In this document: piece after piece, positions 1 to 7,989 of the stretch
How positions within the stretch are numbered: the first letter of the stretch is position 1
How the letters are laid out: each line of letters opens with the position of its first letter
From: Gammaproteobacteria bacterium
GTDB lineage: Bacteria > Pseudomonadota > Gammaproteobacteria > Xanthomonadales > Wenzhouxiangellaceae
NCBI GenBank assembly: GCA_018819105.1
Contig: JAHJQV010000025.1
Span: 1 to 64,000 of the forward strand
Direction: 5' to 3'
Length of the DNA: 64,000 nt
Made by a program: the position numbers and the translations under genes
Notes under the pieces: generated by a model
What the model saw: the letters and a program-made list of their open reading frames with translations, nothing else
What the model was told of the DNA's origin: nothing
Database searches by the model: none

Positions 1-138
1 AATTTATGAATACATTAAGCGACACAATGATAATCCCAAACCATTTACTTGGACGAAATCAGTTGAAACCATCTTAGAGAAAGTAAATCGTGCTCGTCAA
101 AACGCAGCATTTCATGCTGCAGTTTAGGACACTACACT
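1..138 (+). mobile_element. 3' end of an IS630-family insertion sequence (transposase C-terminus)
   Basis: An open frame entering from the left edge (codons from base 2, stop TAG at 125-127) encodes about 41 residues containing KPFTWTKSVETILEKVNRAR. This is the typical C-terminal tail of IS630/Tc1-mariner-type DDE transposases, which cut and paste DNA at TA targets. The catalytic DDE residues lie outside the window. The frame is followed by GACACTACACTAG; the CTAG at 137-140 fits the CTAG target known for IS630, so the element probably ends near 138. It abuts a TPR coding fragment directly, which suggests that it truncated that gene. The family call is fairly sure; the exact right end is inferred. 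Confidence 0.75.
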
Positions 139-1331
139 AGCAGCGATCCGGCACGCGAGGTGCGTTCGCGCTTTGCCTCGATCATGGGGCGCACCTATCA
201 GCGGCTAGGGGATTACCTGACCGCGCGGTCGCTGCTGGAAGAGGCACGGGAGCTTGGCAAATTGTCACCTGCCGAACACGTCGTGGTGGAGTTGGAGTTG
301 GCCGACAATCATTTTCTGTCAGGCCGTTTCGAGCAGGCCGAAGCGGCGTACCGCGAACAGCTCGGGCACGACCTTGATGCCACGATACGCGCCCGGGCAC
401 TGGCCGGGCTGGCGCGCACGCTGGCGCAGGCCGGTGACGCCGCAGAAGCCATGGAATTGCTCGATGAAAGCATCCGTCTGACGCGTGCCGATCCTGCGGT
501 CGAGCCAAGGCGGCTGGCGCAACGGCTCAACGATGCCGGTTCAGCCCGGTTTCGCCTCGGTGAATACAAGCAGCCGTCGAACTGCTGGATGAAGCCCTGC
601 TGATACGCCGACAACTGGACGCAGCCGATTCCACCCGGCCGGCTGGACCGGCCACGGCCACGTTGCTCAACAATCTGGGCCTGATGCACTACCTGGCCGG
701 CGACCCAGTGCGAGCTGAACCGGCATTGCGCGAAGCGCTGGTGCTGCGGCGTGATCTGCTGGCATCCGATCATCCCGATCTGGCACAAACATTGACCAAT
801 TTGGGCCTGATGCTGAAAGACTACGGTGACAGCAATGAGGCGGTGCGGTTGCTGCGAGATGCGCTCAAGGTGCGCGAGACGGCGCTGGAGCCTGATCATT
901 ACCGCATTGCCCAGGCACGCCTGAACCTGGCCATCGCTTTGCGCGAAATCGGCGACGTCAGCACGGCCGAGCCGTTGTTTCGCGCGTCACTCAAGCAACT
1001 GGTCGAGCAACTGGGTTCCAACCATCCGCAGGTGGCAGTGGTACATACCGAATTGGCGGCATTGCTGCTGGCCACCGAGCGGATCAAGGCCGCCGAGACC
1101 GAGTACCGCCGATCGCTGGAAATAAGACGCGCGGCGTTACCGGCCGGCCATCCTCACATCGCCTGGAGTCTGCTCGGGCTGGGCCGTGCTGCACAGGCGC
1201 AAGGCCGTCTGGAGGAAGCGCGCGCACTGGTCATCGAAGCCGCTGAAATTCGCCAGGCAGCCTACCCTGAGAACAACCCGTTGCGACGCGAGGCAGAAGA
1301 GCTGCTGCTGGAATTAATTGGCGATGATTGA
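139..1331 (+). pseudogene. TPR domain remnant, probably C-terminal part of a Ser/Thr kinase-TPR protein, 5'-truncated and frameshifted
   Basis: Reading from 139 gives SSDPAREVRSRFASIMGR and then successive tetratricopeptide repeats, with no start near the IS junction. The frame runs to a stop at 601-603. Similarity continues in another frame from about base 568 (AVELLDEALLIRR) through 663-1331, so one base appears to have been lost near 567-572 in a run reading GAATACAAGCAGCC. Downstream repeats such as ALREALVLRRDLLASDHPDL are typical TPRs of the kinase-TPR proteins that accompany TIGR02999-type sigma factors; the intact example here (41542-43833) has a similar SDPRES stretch at the start of its TPR part. 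The kinase domain and membrane anchor are missing. It is probably inactive, unless the frameshift is a sequencing error and an internal start is used. Confidence 0.75.
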
Positions 1332-1500
1332 ACAGGGGAAAAATTCAGTCTGGTGTTGATCGCTTTAGTTGAACGTCGTGATTAAGACTTGCATTAAGGT
1401 GTGGCTATGGTGTATCACGATCGTGGGTGGCCTATCTCCCGATCTCCCGCCTCAATTTGCGGATCGCCAGCGCAGTCAATTTTCCGATTGAACGCAATCG

Positions 1501-2136
1501 TTATATTGTACCTTTCACTATGCCTTTGATCTCTTCGATAGAGAGGCAGCCACCCCGCATGTGAATAACAGAGTGACAGTTCGGGCAGACAGGACGTAAG
1601 TCTTTCACCGGATCGACGACTCGCTCCCCCGTGGTCTCAGCAAGCGGATTCAGGTGATGAACGTGAATGAAACCTGCAGCAAATGATCCGTAGTGTTCTT
1701 CGAAGTTGAAGTCGCAGATGACACATGAAGAGCCGTGGGCCTCAATGCATTTCACACGTGCCGCTGTATTTCGTTCATAGGCATTGACGTGAACCTGTTT
1801 TGTTGCTCCCTCTTTGAGAAGTCGCACAATAGATGATTCTTCGGCCGATTTGATCTCGCCGATAGCTGGGTCGTATTTCGAAACAATGGCAACTAGATAG
1901 GATTTGTTGAAGAGATCCTTGTAATCTGTAGTCTTTAGGGATGGATTTGCGCTGTACAGACAGCAAAACTCAACAATTTCTGAATTGGCGATTTGTCGTG
2001 GCTTTCCGGTACTAGGAATGATCCCGATTCCCTTCTTCCGAACTTCAATTTTGAAGGTCTTCCCAGTCATAGTTTCCCAACTATGATTCTGCGCTTCCTT
2101 GGCGAATCGCAATAGCTCTTTTGCAGTGAGTTTCAT
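1501..2136 (-). CDS. HNH endonuclease family protein, possible integron cassette gene
   Basis: This 211-residue protein has an N-terminal unknown part (1-125) and a C-terminal HNH nuclease domain (about 130-200). Visible motifs are CVICDFNFEEHYG, FIHVHHLNP and DLRPVCPNCHSVIH, that is, two CxxC zinc-binding pairs around the HH/N/H catalytic core. HNH proteins of this shape are metal-dependent DNA nucleases found in defence and mobile contexts; the substrate is unknown. The start ATG (2134-2136) has GGAAG about 8 bases upstream. The stop codon runs into TATAACGATTGCG, and an attC-like site lies just upstream of the gene, so it is placed like a gene cassette. The stretch is less GC-rich than the core genes to the right. 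Confidence 0.8.
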   Translation of the reverse strand: MKLTAKELLRFAKEAQNHSWETMTGKTFKIEVRKKGIGIIPSTGKPRQIANSEIVEFCCLYSANPSLKTTDYKDLFNKSYLVAIVSKYDPAIGEIKSAEESSIVRLLKEGATKQVHVNAYERNTAARVKCIEAHGSSCVICDFNFEEHYGSFAAGFIHVHHLNPLAETTGERVVDPVKDLRPVCPNCHSVIHMRGGCLSIEEIKGIVKGTI

Positions 2137-2152
2137 GTGAACTTCCAGTGCG

Positions 2153-2238
2153 ATCTAACGATTTAGCTAGGCGGGACGCGTAAGCGCGTCCAGCAGAGGC
2201 CTCACCGGACCAAAGTGATCTTGAGCGACTTGTTATAA
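2153..2238 (-). other. attC-like recombination site
   Basis: On the minus strand the segment begins TTATAACAAGTCGCTCAAG and ends CCTAGCTAAATCGTTAGAT. The terminal GTTAGAT fits the integron R' core GTTRRRY, and TAACAAG resembles R''. Between them is an inner hairpin, GGACGCG/CGCGTCC. An 86-base length and a position immediately upstream of a same-strand ORF both match attC sites of cassette arrays. R'' departs from the strict consensus. No integrase gene is in the window. Confidence 0.5.
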
Positions 2239-2270
2239 GTAGCTCAGGACATCCACCATCCAGATGAGTT

Positions 2271-2345
2271 ATTCTACAACATTTTTTTTCCATAGTTTTC
2301 ACTTTGTTGGTTGTTGCATGCTGGGGTCTCTCCCTAACAGGTTTC
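2271..2345. repeat. Imperfect direct repeat, copy 1
   Basis: It shares CTACAACATTTT, a CATAG...TTTC stretch, GGTTG(T/C)TGCATGCTGGGGTCT and AACAG(G/A)TTTC, in the same order and similar spacing, with 2911-2990. Its right end overlaps the second attC-like site, so the pair may be the leader regions of related cassettes. Confidence 0.6.
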
Positions 2346-2397
2346 ACAAGCGAAGATGTGACAGTATGTTATTGTCGTAAGCAAGAATTTGTTAGCT
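2332..2397 (-). other. Second, weaker attC-like site after the small membrane protein gene
   Basis: On the minus strand AGCTAACAAATTCTTGC overlaps the TAA stop of the membrane protein gene, and about 60 bases later the strand reads CTTGTGAAACCTGTTAGGG. CTAACA and TGTTAG form complementary ends, as in attC sites, and overlap with the stop codon is common in cassettes. The inner arms pair poorly, so this is tentative. Confidence 0.3.
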
Positions 2398-2778
2398 GTG
2401 AAATTCATTCAAAAGTTCGCCATATGCAGAAATGATGGTGCCGACTGCCAGAATAATAAATTCGATAGTGCTGTATAGCCTTCTATTATTTTGCTGAAGA
2501 ATTTTCACTAATTCGGAGATTTTGTCTGAATTTTCACAGAATTTAGTCGATGCTGCATCATTCACATTATCTAGGGCTGTATGAATTACTCCTTTGATGT
2601 CACGCCAAACAACGTAAATCCCATAAACCACCAATAATGCGCCACTCCTCGAAAACCACAGCCAATTACTGCTGATGAGGCTAGGCAATACTCCGGCAAT
2701 CAATATGATGGATATGGAGAAAAATAGGATTTTCCAATGTGCGTCGATATCATGCAGTCTGGCTAGTGATTCCTTCAT
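2392..2778 (-). CDS. Small membrane protein, unknown function
   Basis: The 128-residue product has hydrophobic segments at about residues 16-37, 42-60 and 103-121, separated by a polar stretch (70-100) that may form a coiled coil. No family is recognised. It is AT-rich and on the same strand as the HNH gene, with attC-like sequence at its stop codon, so it may be a second cassette gene. Start ATG is at 2776-2778; no strong ribosome-binding site is seen (TAGAGAG lies a few bases upstream). A function cannot be assigned. Confidence 0.55.
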   Translation of the reverse strand: MKESLARLHDIDAHWKILFFSISIILIAGVLPSLISSNWLWFSRSGALLVVYGIYVVWRDIKGVIHTALDNVNDAASTKFCENSDKISELVKILQQNNRRLYSTIEFIILAVGTIISAYGELLNEFHS

Positions 2779-3158
2779 GACTCTCTATGGGTCAATATCT
2801 GATGTACATATTACACTCTAGAGCTTGAGACAACTACAGAAGAGTGACCAAAGATAGCTGAACTGTCGGCAGAGAGAAGTGGCTGACGACAGCTGACATC
2901 ATAGCGACTATCCTACAACATTTTCAGCCAATCGTCATAGATTTCTCGGCATCGGTTGCTGCATGCTGGGGTCTGGCTCCAACAGATTTCGCCCTGAATA
3001 TGCTCCATTCTACCGTGATTTCTGTGCAATCCACGTCTTACAATCACTGAGACAGTCACTGTGTGCGCCGTGCAATATGTGTAGTGAAGATGACTACATT
3101 GGCAGCAGTTTTACTGGTCGTCACGACTGTACGATATAATCCGCTGGAGCTCAATCAC
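2779..3158. other. Gene-free accessory stretch
   Basis: About 380 bases without a convincing ORF. It holds the second copy of the imperfect direct repeat (2911-2990) and otherwise nothing recognisable. Confidence 0.5.
2911..2990. repeat. Imperfect direct repeat, copy 2
   Basis: This is the partner of 2271-2345. GCATGCTGGGGTCT is identical in both, and the flanking CTACAACATTTT and CAACAGATTTC blocks are conserved in order. The two copies bracket the small membrane protein gene. Confidence 0.6.
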
Positions 3159-3270
3159 TCTGCTGTGTGTTTTGCTGATGTGCACGTCAGTGTTGTACGC
3201 AGTGGATGAGTCGAAGTCAAATCGGCACTCAAGGAACCGTTGATCAGGCCGCCACCGAGTTTGACAGTAT
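3159..3270 (+). pseudogene. Decayed partial duplicate of the 5' end of fbpA
   Basis: The stretch CTGCTGTGTGTTTTGCTGA...GTGCACGTCAGTG...ACGCAG...GATGA...TCGGCACTCAAGGA...GTTGATCA lines up over about 110 bases with fbpA at 5260-5371 (signal-peptide end and start of the mature protein). Many substitutions and small indels break the frame. No downstream fbpA homology is seen; the parDE pair follows instead. It is a dead fragment. Confidence 0.7.
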
Positions 3271-3361
3271 TAGCTGGTCCTGAGCTTTCCTGATTGCTGT
3301 TGAAGCATAAGTTAAACGTGTGTACCATAAACTGGTGCTTACTGGTATCCAGAGGTTCAAG

Positions 3362-3604
3362 ATGGCAAGGAACACAAGCATTACATTGGGTGGACACTTT
3401 GACGAGTTCATTTCTCAACAGTTGGCGGCAGGCCGCTACGGCTCGGCGAGTGAGGTAGTACGAGCAGCCCTGCGATTGCTTGAGGAACGCGAGGAAAAAG
3501 TCCGGGCTTTGCGGCAGGCAGTCAAAGTAGGTGAGGAAAGCGGGTTCGCCAATTACTCACTGGAATCGGTGATCTCCGAACTGGACGAGAACGCGAGTGG
3601 CTAA
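3362..3604 (+). CDS. parD: ParD-family antitoxin
   Basis: The 80-residue product starts MARNTSITLGGHFDEFIS and contains GRYGSASEVVRAALRLLEE, the ribbon-helix-helix ParD signature: a DNA-binding N-terminus and a toxin-binding acidic C-terminus ending LDENASG. It neutralises the partner toxin encoded next and should autorepress the operon. The ATG at 3362 is chosen over the GTG at 3320 because the ParD family begins here. The stop overlaps the toxin start by 8 bases (3597-3604), indicating translational coupling. Confidence 0.88.
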   Translation: MARNTSITLGGHFDEFISQQLAAGRYGSASEVVRAALRLLEEREEKVRALRQAVKVGEESGFANYSLESVISELDENASG

Positions 3605-3893
3605 AGAGAAATTCCGGATCTCCCGAGCCGCTCGACAAGATTTGCTCCGAATTGGGCGGTTCACTGAACGCAGATGGGGGAAGGCAAAGAGAAACCACTA
3701 TCTCGGGCAGCTTGATGAAGCCTTTGCGCTTATTGCTAAAAATCACTCGATCGGTAGCATCTGCGATGAGATTTATCAAGGTTACCGCAAGTTACCAGAA
3801 GGATCCCACGTAATCTACTACCGCGTAACTGACATGGTGGAAATCATTCGTATCCTTCATGAGCGTATGGACCCCGATTTACACAGATCATAG
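3597..3893 (+). CDS. parE: ParE/RelE-superfamily toxin
   Basis: The 98-residue protein starts with GTG (MAKEKFRISRAARQDL) and has the ParE pattern: FRISRAARQDLLRIGRFTERRWG at the N-terminus, GYRKLPEGSHVIYYRV in the middle and VEIIRILHERMDP at the end. ParE proteins inhibit DNA gyrase; whether this one does is inferred from the family. It overlaps parD by 8 bases, is a normal length for the family, and is followed by a clear intrinsic terminator. Confidence 0.88.
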   Translation: MAKEKFRISRAARQDLLRIGRFTERRWGKAKRNHYLGQLDEAFALIAKNHSIGSICDEIYQGYRKLPEGSHVIYYRVTDMVEIIRILHERMDPDLHRS

Positions 3894-3983
3894 CTCCAAT
3901 GAGTTAACCATTGACAAGAACCCTTGACTATGTCACTCTGAGAGTGGATCTGACCTGGGGCTAGACCTCACAGTAGGATCCAC

Positions 3984-4009
3984 CGGGCCCGTAAGGGCCC
4001 TTTCTTTTT
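3984..4009 (+). terminator. Rho-independent terminator of parDE
   Basis: GGGCCC-GTAA-GGGCCC hairpin (3985-4000) followed by TTTCTTTTT (4001-4009). It lies 90 bases after the parE stop and touches the end of the convergent DUF3800 gene. Confidence 0.8.
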
Positions 4010-4770
4010 CACCTCTCCACGATTCCCTGGGCATGGCTGCGACTGGCCATGGTACAGAGTACTGGATCAAGTCTGCTGAAGTAGTTTCGCGCCCCCTTAC
4101 GCTGCACGTATCCACATGGTTGGTACTTCTGGAACAGAAAGTACGCGTTCACGTCAGCGAGCTGGATGAAGTAGGAATGCTGAGAGTTTCGATGGACTGC
4201 ATCCTCGACGATTGTTGTGATCGGTATCGCAATGCTCCTCTGCCCATAAGCGCTTGGAACTGGGTTGTAGCGCCGCATCTTTCGGCTTAGATTTCGAAGC
4301 TTCACTTCATCGGTTTGGTCAACGACCAGCAATCCTTTGTCGACGGGATTCTGAGGCCCCGGGAAATTTTTGTGCGACATAGTATTATGAAATCGCTGAA
4401 TGAGTGTCGTCCACGCCATCTCGAAGATGTCTGTGCCGGGCTGCTTATCCCGCTTATCCACGACCACATTAATGATGCTTATATCGGGGAGCGCTGCCTG
4501 AAAATCTATGGCGTCCCGAAGTAGCCGCAAACGTATTGATTTGGGAATTCTCGCCAGTTGTCGCGGGCGATGTATGAAATCGGCTGCGTGTATTTCGTCA
4601 CGAAGCTTAAAGCCATATTTTTGCTTCAGATCTCGCCTAAGCTCAATGATGGCTTCAAGTGTATTGTGCCACCGAAGTTCGTGGACTACAAAACCGCTTA
4701 AACAGAAGAAAGCTGTGGGGCTACCGGCCAGCCCGACATCACCGCTCTCATCTGCGTAGAGGAAATACAC
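4009..4770 (-). CDS. DUF3800 domain protein
   Basis: The 253-residue product begins MYFLYADESGDVG, the DUF3800 hallmark: a DES/G acidic motif at the end of the first strand of an RNase H-like fold. It also has the later acidic residues seen in the family (VVDQTDEV near residue 150; FIQLADVNAYFLF near residue 220). DUF3800 proteins are probable metal-dependent nucleases, common beside mobile and defence genes; no biochemical role is firmly established. It is convergent with parDE and shares its last base region with the parDE terminator. Low-GC context suggests acquired DNA. Confidence 0.8.
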   Translation of the reverse strand: MYFLYADESGDVGLAGSPTAFFCLSGFVVHELRWHNTLEAIIELRRDLKQKYGFKLRDEIHAADFIHRPRQLARIPKSIRLRLLRDAIDFQAALPDISIINVVVDKRDKQPGTDIFEMAWTTLIQRFHNTMSHKNFPGPQNPVDKGLLVVDQTDEVKLRNLSRKMRRYNPVPSAYGQRSIAIPITTIVEDAVHRNSQHSYFIQLADVNAYFLFQKYQPCGYVQRKGARNYFSRLDPVLCTMASRSHAQGIVER

Positions 4771-5163
4771 CTCAAGTCAACCCAGCAGTGGATTGTGATA
4801 AATAACTTGAAAATGTGGGCAAAAACCTCGAGCATTGAATACGGTGGTTAAAACGCTGGTTTTGATGTCGCCGACGCTCAAATTGTGGCGTATCCTGCCG
4901 AAAAACCCGGCAATTTCCATAAGGCCTTTCTGCACTATCCGCTTTTTCACGCGAATGGTGTCAACTTTTCCAACCCTCTGTATCGCCATTTTCTGATAGA
5001 CCTACCTAACCTTCCCTGCTGGGATGATGCAGCAAAAGCGATCATGAGGCAAGTAAGGCATGATCAGGAATGGCCTCAAGCATCATGGCTGTACAACGTG
5101 AATTCTCGACAGTTCCAGGCGCAGGCAGGTGATGCATTGACACTGCCATCGGGCAGGGAATAT
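4771..5163. other. Gap between the DUF3800 gene and fbpA
   Basis: About 390 bases. A minus-strand ORF of 70 codons (4777-4989) ends 6 bases before the DUF3800 start and is rich in basic residues; it has no recognised family and only a weak ribosome-binding site, so it is not called as a gene. A plus-strand 101-codon ORF here is also unconvincing. The right end carries the Fur box. Confidence 0.4.
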
Positions 5164-5182
5164 AATGAGAATCACTCTCATT
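5164..5182. promoter_or_regulatory. Fur box upstream of fbpABC
   Basis: AATGAGAATCACTCTCATT is an inverted repeat (AATGAGA/TCTCATT around ATCAC) that closely fits the 19-bp Fur consensus. It is centred about 32 bases before the fbpA ATG. Iron-replete repression of the operon is inferred. Confidence 0.75.
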
Positions 5183-5204
5183 TAAGCTGATTTCGGTGTT
5201 ATCC

Positions 5205-6248
5205 ATGAACATCTCTTTCGCTAGATTCGGCCGCATCACCCGCTGCGGCACGATGCTGCTGCTGTGTGGTTTGCTGTTGTGCACGTCAGTGCTGCACGCA
5301 GCCGATGAAGTCAATGTCTACTCGGCACGCAAGGAGCAGTTGATCAAGCCGCTGCTGGAGCGCTTTACCGAGCAGACCGGCATCGAGGTGAACCTGCTCA
5401 GCGCCGAGGCCGGTGCCTTGTTGACGCGTTTGCGCAATGAACAGCGCAACACGCCGGCGGATATGCTGATCACCGTGGATGCCGGCAATCTGCAGCGAGC
5501 GGTGGAGGCCGATGTGCTGCAGTCGGTGGACAGCGAGGCGCTGCAGCAGCTGGTGCCGGCTCATCTGCGCCATCCCGACGGCCTGTGGTACGCCCTGTCG
5601 GTGCGTTCGCGGGTCATTTTCCGGCACCGTGAGCGCGTGCCCGCCGATGCCATCAACAGCTATGCACAACTGGCCGACCCGGCCTGGCGCGGGCGCATCT
5701 GTATCCGCTCGTCCGACAACATCTACAACCAGTCGCTGGTGGCGGCTTTGATCGAGCATCAGGGCGAGGCTGCGACCGAGGCCTGGGCCGCAGGCGTGGT
5801 GGCCAATCTGGCGCGTTCGCCGCAGGGTGGCGACACCGATCAGTTGCTGGCTGTGGCGGCCGGTGAGTGCGATCTGGCGGTGGCCAACACCTATTACTAT
5901 GCACGCATGCTGAATGATCCACAGCAAAAGGCCACGGCGGAGCAACTGGCGGTGGTGTGGCCGGATCAGGATGGTCATGGTGCGCACATCAATATCAGCG
6001 GTGCCGCCATCACCCGACATGCGCCACACCCGGAGGCGGCTCGCCAACTGCTGGAGTTTCTGCTCAGCGAATCGTCACAGCAGTGGTATGCCGAGGTCAA
6101 CAACGAATACCCCGTGCGTGAGGATGTGGCTGCCAGTGAAGTGCTGCGCGCACTGGGTGAGTTCAACATGGATCAGCTCAATCTGTCCGTGCTGGGCAAG
6201 AACAATGCCGCCGCTGTCATGCTGATGGATCGCGCTGGCTGGCGTTGA
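5205..6248 (+). CDS. fbpA: Periplasmic Fe(III)-binding protein of an ABC importer
   Basis: The 347-residue protein has a signal peptide (1-32, ending SVLHA before ADEVNVYSAR). The mature part matches FbpA/FutA-type ferric-binding proteins: NVYSARKEQLIKPLLERF near the start, PADMLITVDAGNL, WRGRICIRSSDN, and NTYYYARML near residue 230, which carries the tandem tyrosines that coordinate iron in this family. Start ATG 5205 is preferred over an in-frame GTG at 5196. It delivers iron to the permease encoded 7 bases downstream. A Fur box lies just upstream, and a degenerate copy of its 5' end sits at 3159-3270. Confidence 0.9.
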   Translation: MNISFARFGRITRCGTMLLLCGLLLCTSVLHAADEVNVYSARKEQLIKPLLERFTEQTGIEVNLLSAEAGALLTRLRNEQRNTPADMLITVDAGNLQRAVEADVLQSVDSEALQQLVPAHLRHPDGLWYALSVRSRVIFRHRERVPADAINSYAQLADPAWRGRICIRSSDNIYNQSLVAALIEHQGEAATEAWAAGVVANLARSPQGGDTDQLLAVAAGECDLAVANTYYYARMLNDPQQKATAEQLAVVWPDQDGHGAHINISGAAITRHAPHPEAARQLLEFLLSESSQQWYAEVNNEYPVREDVAASEVLRALGEFNMDQLNLSVLGKNNAAAVMLMDRAGWR

Positions 6249-6255
6249 TGCTCTG

Positions 6256-7989
6256 ATGCACAACGCCGCCAGCGTGGTGTCGGCTCAACAGCCGCCGATT
6301 ACAGCACGCAAGCCAGCATTTCGCCACATCCTGCCACGCAATTTGTGGGGCTGGAGCAGTGTTTTGCTGGCGCTGCTGCTGGCAATGCCGGTGCTGGTGA
6401 TCGCCGGACATGTGCTGCTCGGTGAATCCACCGTCTGGCAGCATCTGCTGGCCACGGTGCTGCCGGGCTATCTGCGCAATTCCCTGTGGCTGGCCCTGCT
6501 GGTGGGCAGCGCCACCGTGCTCATTGGCACCGTGTGCGCCTGGCTGACGGTGATGGTCGAGTTCCCCGGTCGCCGCCAGTTCAGCTGGTTGCTGCTGCTT
6601 CCGCTGGCATTGCCGGCTTACATCACCGCCTACGCTTATGCGGGCATGCTGGATTTTGCCGGCCCGCTGCAGAGCGCCCTGCGCAGCTGGACCGGCTGGC
6701 AGGCCGGCGATTATTTCTTTCCCGGCATTCGCAATCTGCCGGGTGCTGCACTGGTGCTGGCGCTGGTGCTGTATCCGTATGTCTATCTGCTGGCGCGTGC
6801 GGCATTTGCCCAGCAGTCGGCCAATGCGCTGAACGTGGCCCGCAGTCTGGGACTGCGGCCGTTGGCGGTGTTCTGGCGCGTAGGCGTGCCATTGGCGCGA
6901 CCGGCCATCATCGCCGGGCTGGCGCTGGTGCTGATGGAAACCCTGGCCGACTATGGCACGGTCAAGTATTTTGGCGTGCAGACCTTTACCACCGGCATCT
7001 TCCGCACCTGGTTTGGCATGGGTGATCGCGTCGCAGCGGCACAGCTGGCGTCGGTGCTGCTGCTGCTGATTCTGAGTCTGATTGTGCTGGAACGCTGGTC
7101 GCGTGGCCGCCGCCGCTTTGCCAGTGGCGGCTCGCGCTATCAGCAGATTGCCCGCTATCGGCCGTCATCGGGTTTGCGCTGGCTGGCCGTGCTTGCCTGT
7201 GCGCTGCCGGTGATGCTGGGTTTTGTGCTGCCGGCCGGACAGCTTGCCTGGTGGACTCTGAGCCAGGGGTTGGGGCAGTTTGATCGCGACTTTGCTGGCC
7301 TGCTGTGGAACAGTTTCAGTCTGGCCGGCATGACCGCAGTGCTGGCGGTGGCGTTGGCGGTGCTGCTGGCGTTTGCTGCCAGGATGCACCGCGCACTGGT
7401 GGTGCAGGCAGCCACGCGCATCGCTGGTATGGGCTATGCCATTCCCGGCACGGTGATTGCGGTGGGTGTGATCATTCCGCTGGCCTTGCTGGACAATCAG
7501 CTCGATAGTCTGTTGCGTGCCCGCTTTGGGGTGTCCAGCGGGCTGCTGCTGAGCGGTACGCTGGTGGCACTGGTGTTTGCCTATCTGGTGAGGTTTTTGT
7601 CGGTGTCGCTGCAAAGTGTCGAATCGGGCCTGGCCAAGATCAGCCCGGCCATGGATGTCAGCGCGGCCGGACTGGGTTGCCGGCCCTGGCAGATGCTGCG
7701 CCGGGTGCACCTGCCGCTGTTGCGTGGCACCATGGTGACTGCCCTGCTGCTGGTGTTTGTCGATGTGCTCAAGGAATTGCCGGCGACGCTGATTCTGCGC
7801 CCGTTCAATTTCAATACGCTGGCGGTGCGCGCGTATGAGCTGGCCGATGACGAAATGCTGATCGCCGCAGCACCCAGTGCACTGTGCATTGCGCTGGTGG
7901 GGCTGCTGCCGGTGTTGTTGCTGAGCCGGTCACTGGAGCGCAGGACTGTCAGCACAGCCGCACCACAAGTGCCTGGAACAGCCGCATGA
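6256..7989 (+). CDS. fbpB: Fe(III) ABC transporter permease
   Basis: The 577-residue inner-membrane protein has two homologous halves (about residues 70-280 and 345-560), giving roughly 12 hydrophobic segments. Each half carries an EAA-type loop that contacts the ATPase: ARSLGLRPLAVFWRVGVPLARPA near residue 195 and AAGLGCRPWQMLRRVHLPLLRG near residue 470. This duplicated form is the usual FbpB/SfuB layout. It starts 7 bases after fbpA and its stop overlaps the ATPase start (ATGA at 7986-7989), so the three genes form one operon. Confidence 0.92.
   Translation: MHNAASVVSAQQPPITARKPAFRHILPRNLWGWSSVLLALLLAMPVLVIAGHVLLGESTVWQHLLATVLPGYLRNSLWLALLVGSATVLIGTVCAWLTVMVEFPGRRQFSWLLLLPLALPAYITAYAYAGMLDFAGPLQSALRSWTGWQAGDYFFPGIRNLPGAALVLALVLYPYVYLLARAAFAQQSANALNVARSLGLRPLAVFWRVGVPLARPAIIAGLALVLMETLADYGTVKYFGVQTFTTGIFRTWFGMGDRVAAAQLASVLLLLILSLIVLERWSRGRRRFASGGSRYQQIARYRPSSGLRWLAVLACALPVMLGFVLPAGQLAWWTLSQGLGQFDRDFAGLLWNSFSLAGMTAVLAVALAVLLAFAARMHRALVVQAATRIAGMGYAIPGTVIAVGVIIPLALLDNQLDSLLRARFGVSSGLLLSGTLVALVFAYLVRFLSVSLQSVESGLAKISPAMDVSAAGLGCRPWQMLRRVHLPLLRGTMVTALLLVFVDVLKELPATLILRPFNFNTLAVRAYELADDEMLIAAAPSALCIALVGLLPVLLLSRSLERRTVSTAAPQVPGTAA

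Noticed and set aside
2081-2347. 88-codon minus-strand ORF between HNH and the membrane protein
   Set aside because: It runs through the attC-like site and the HNH start, with no domain; probably chance.
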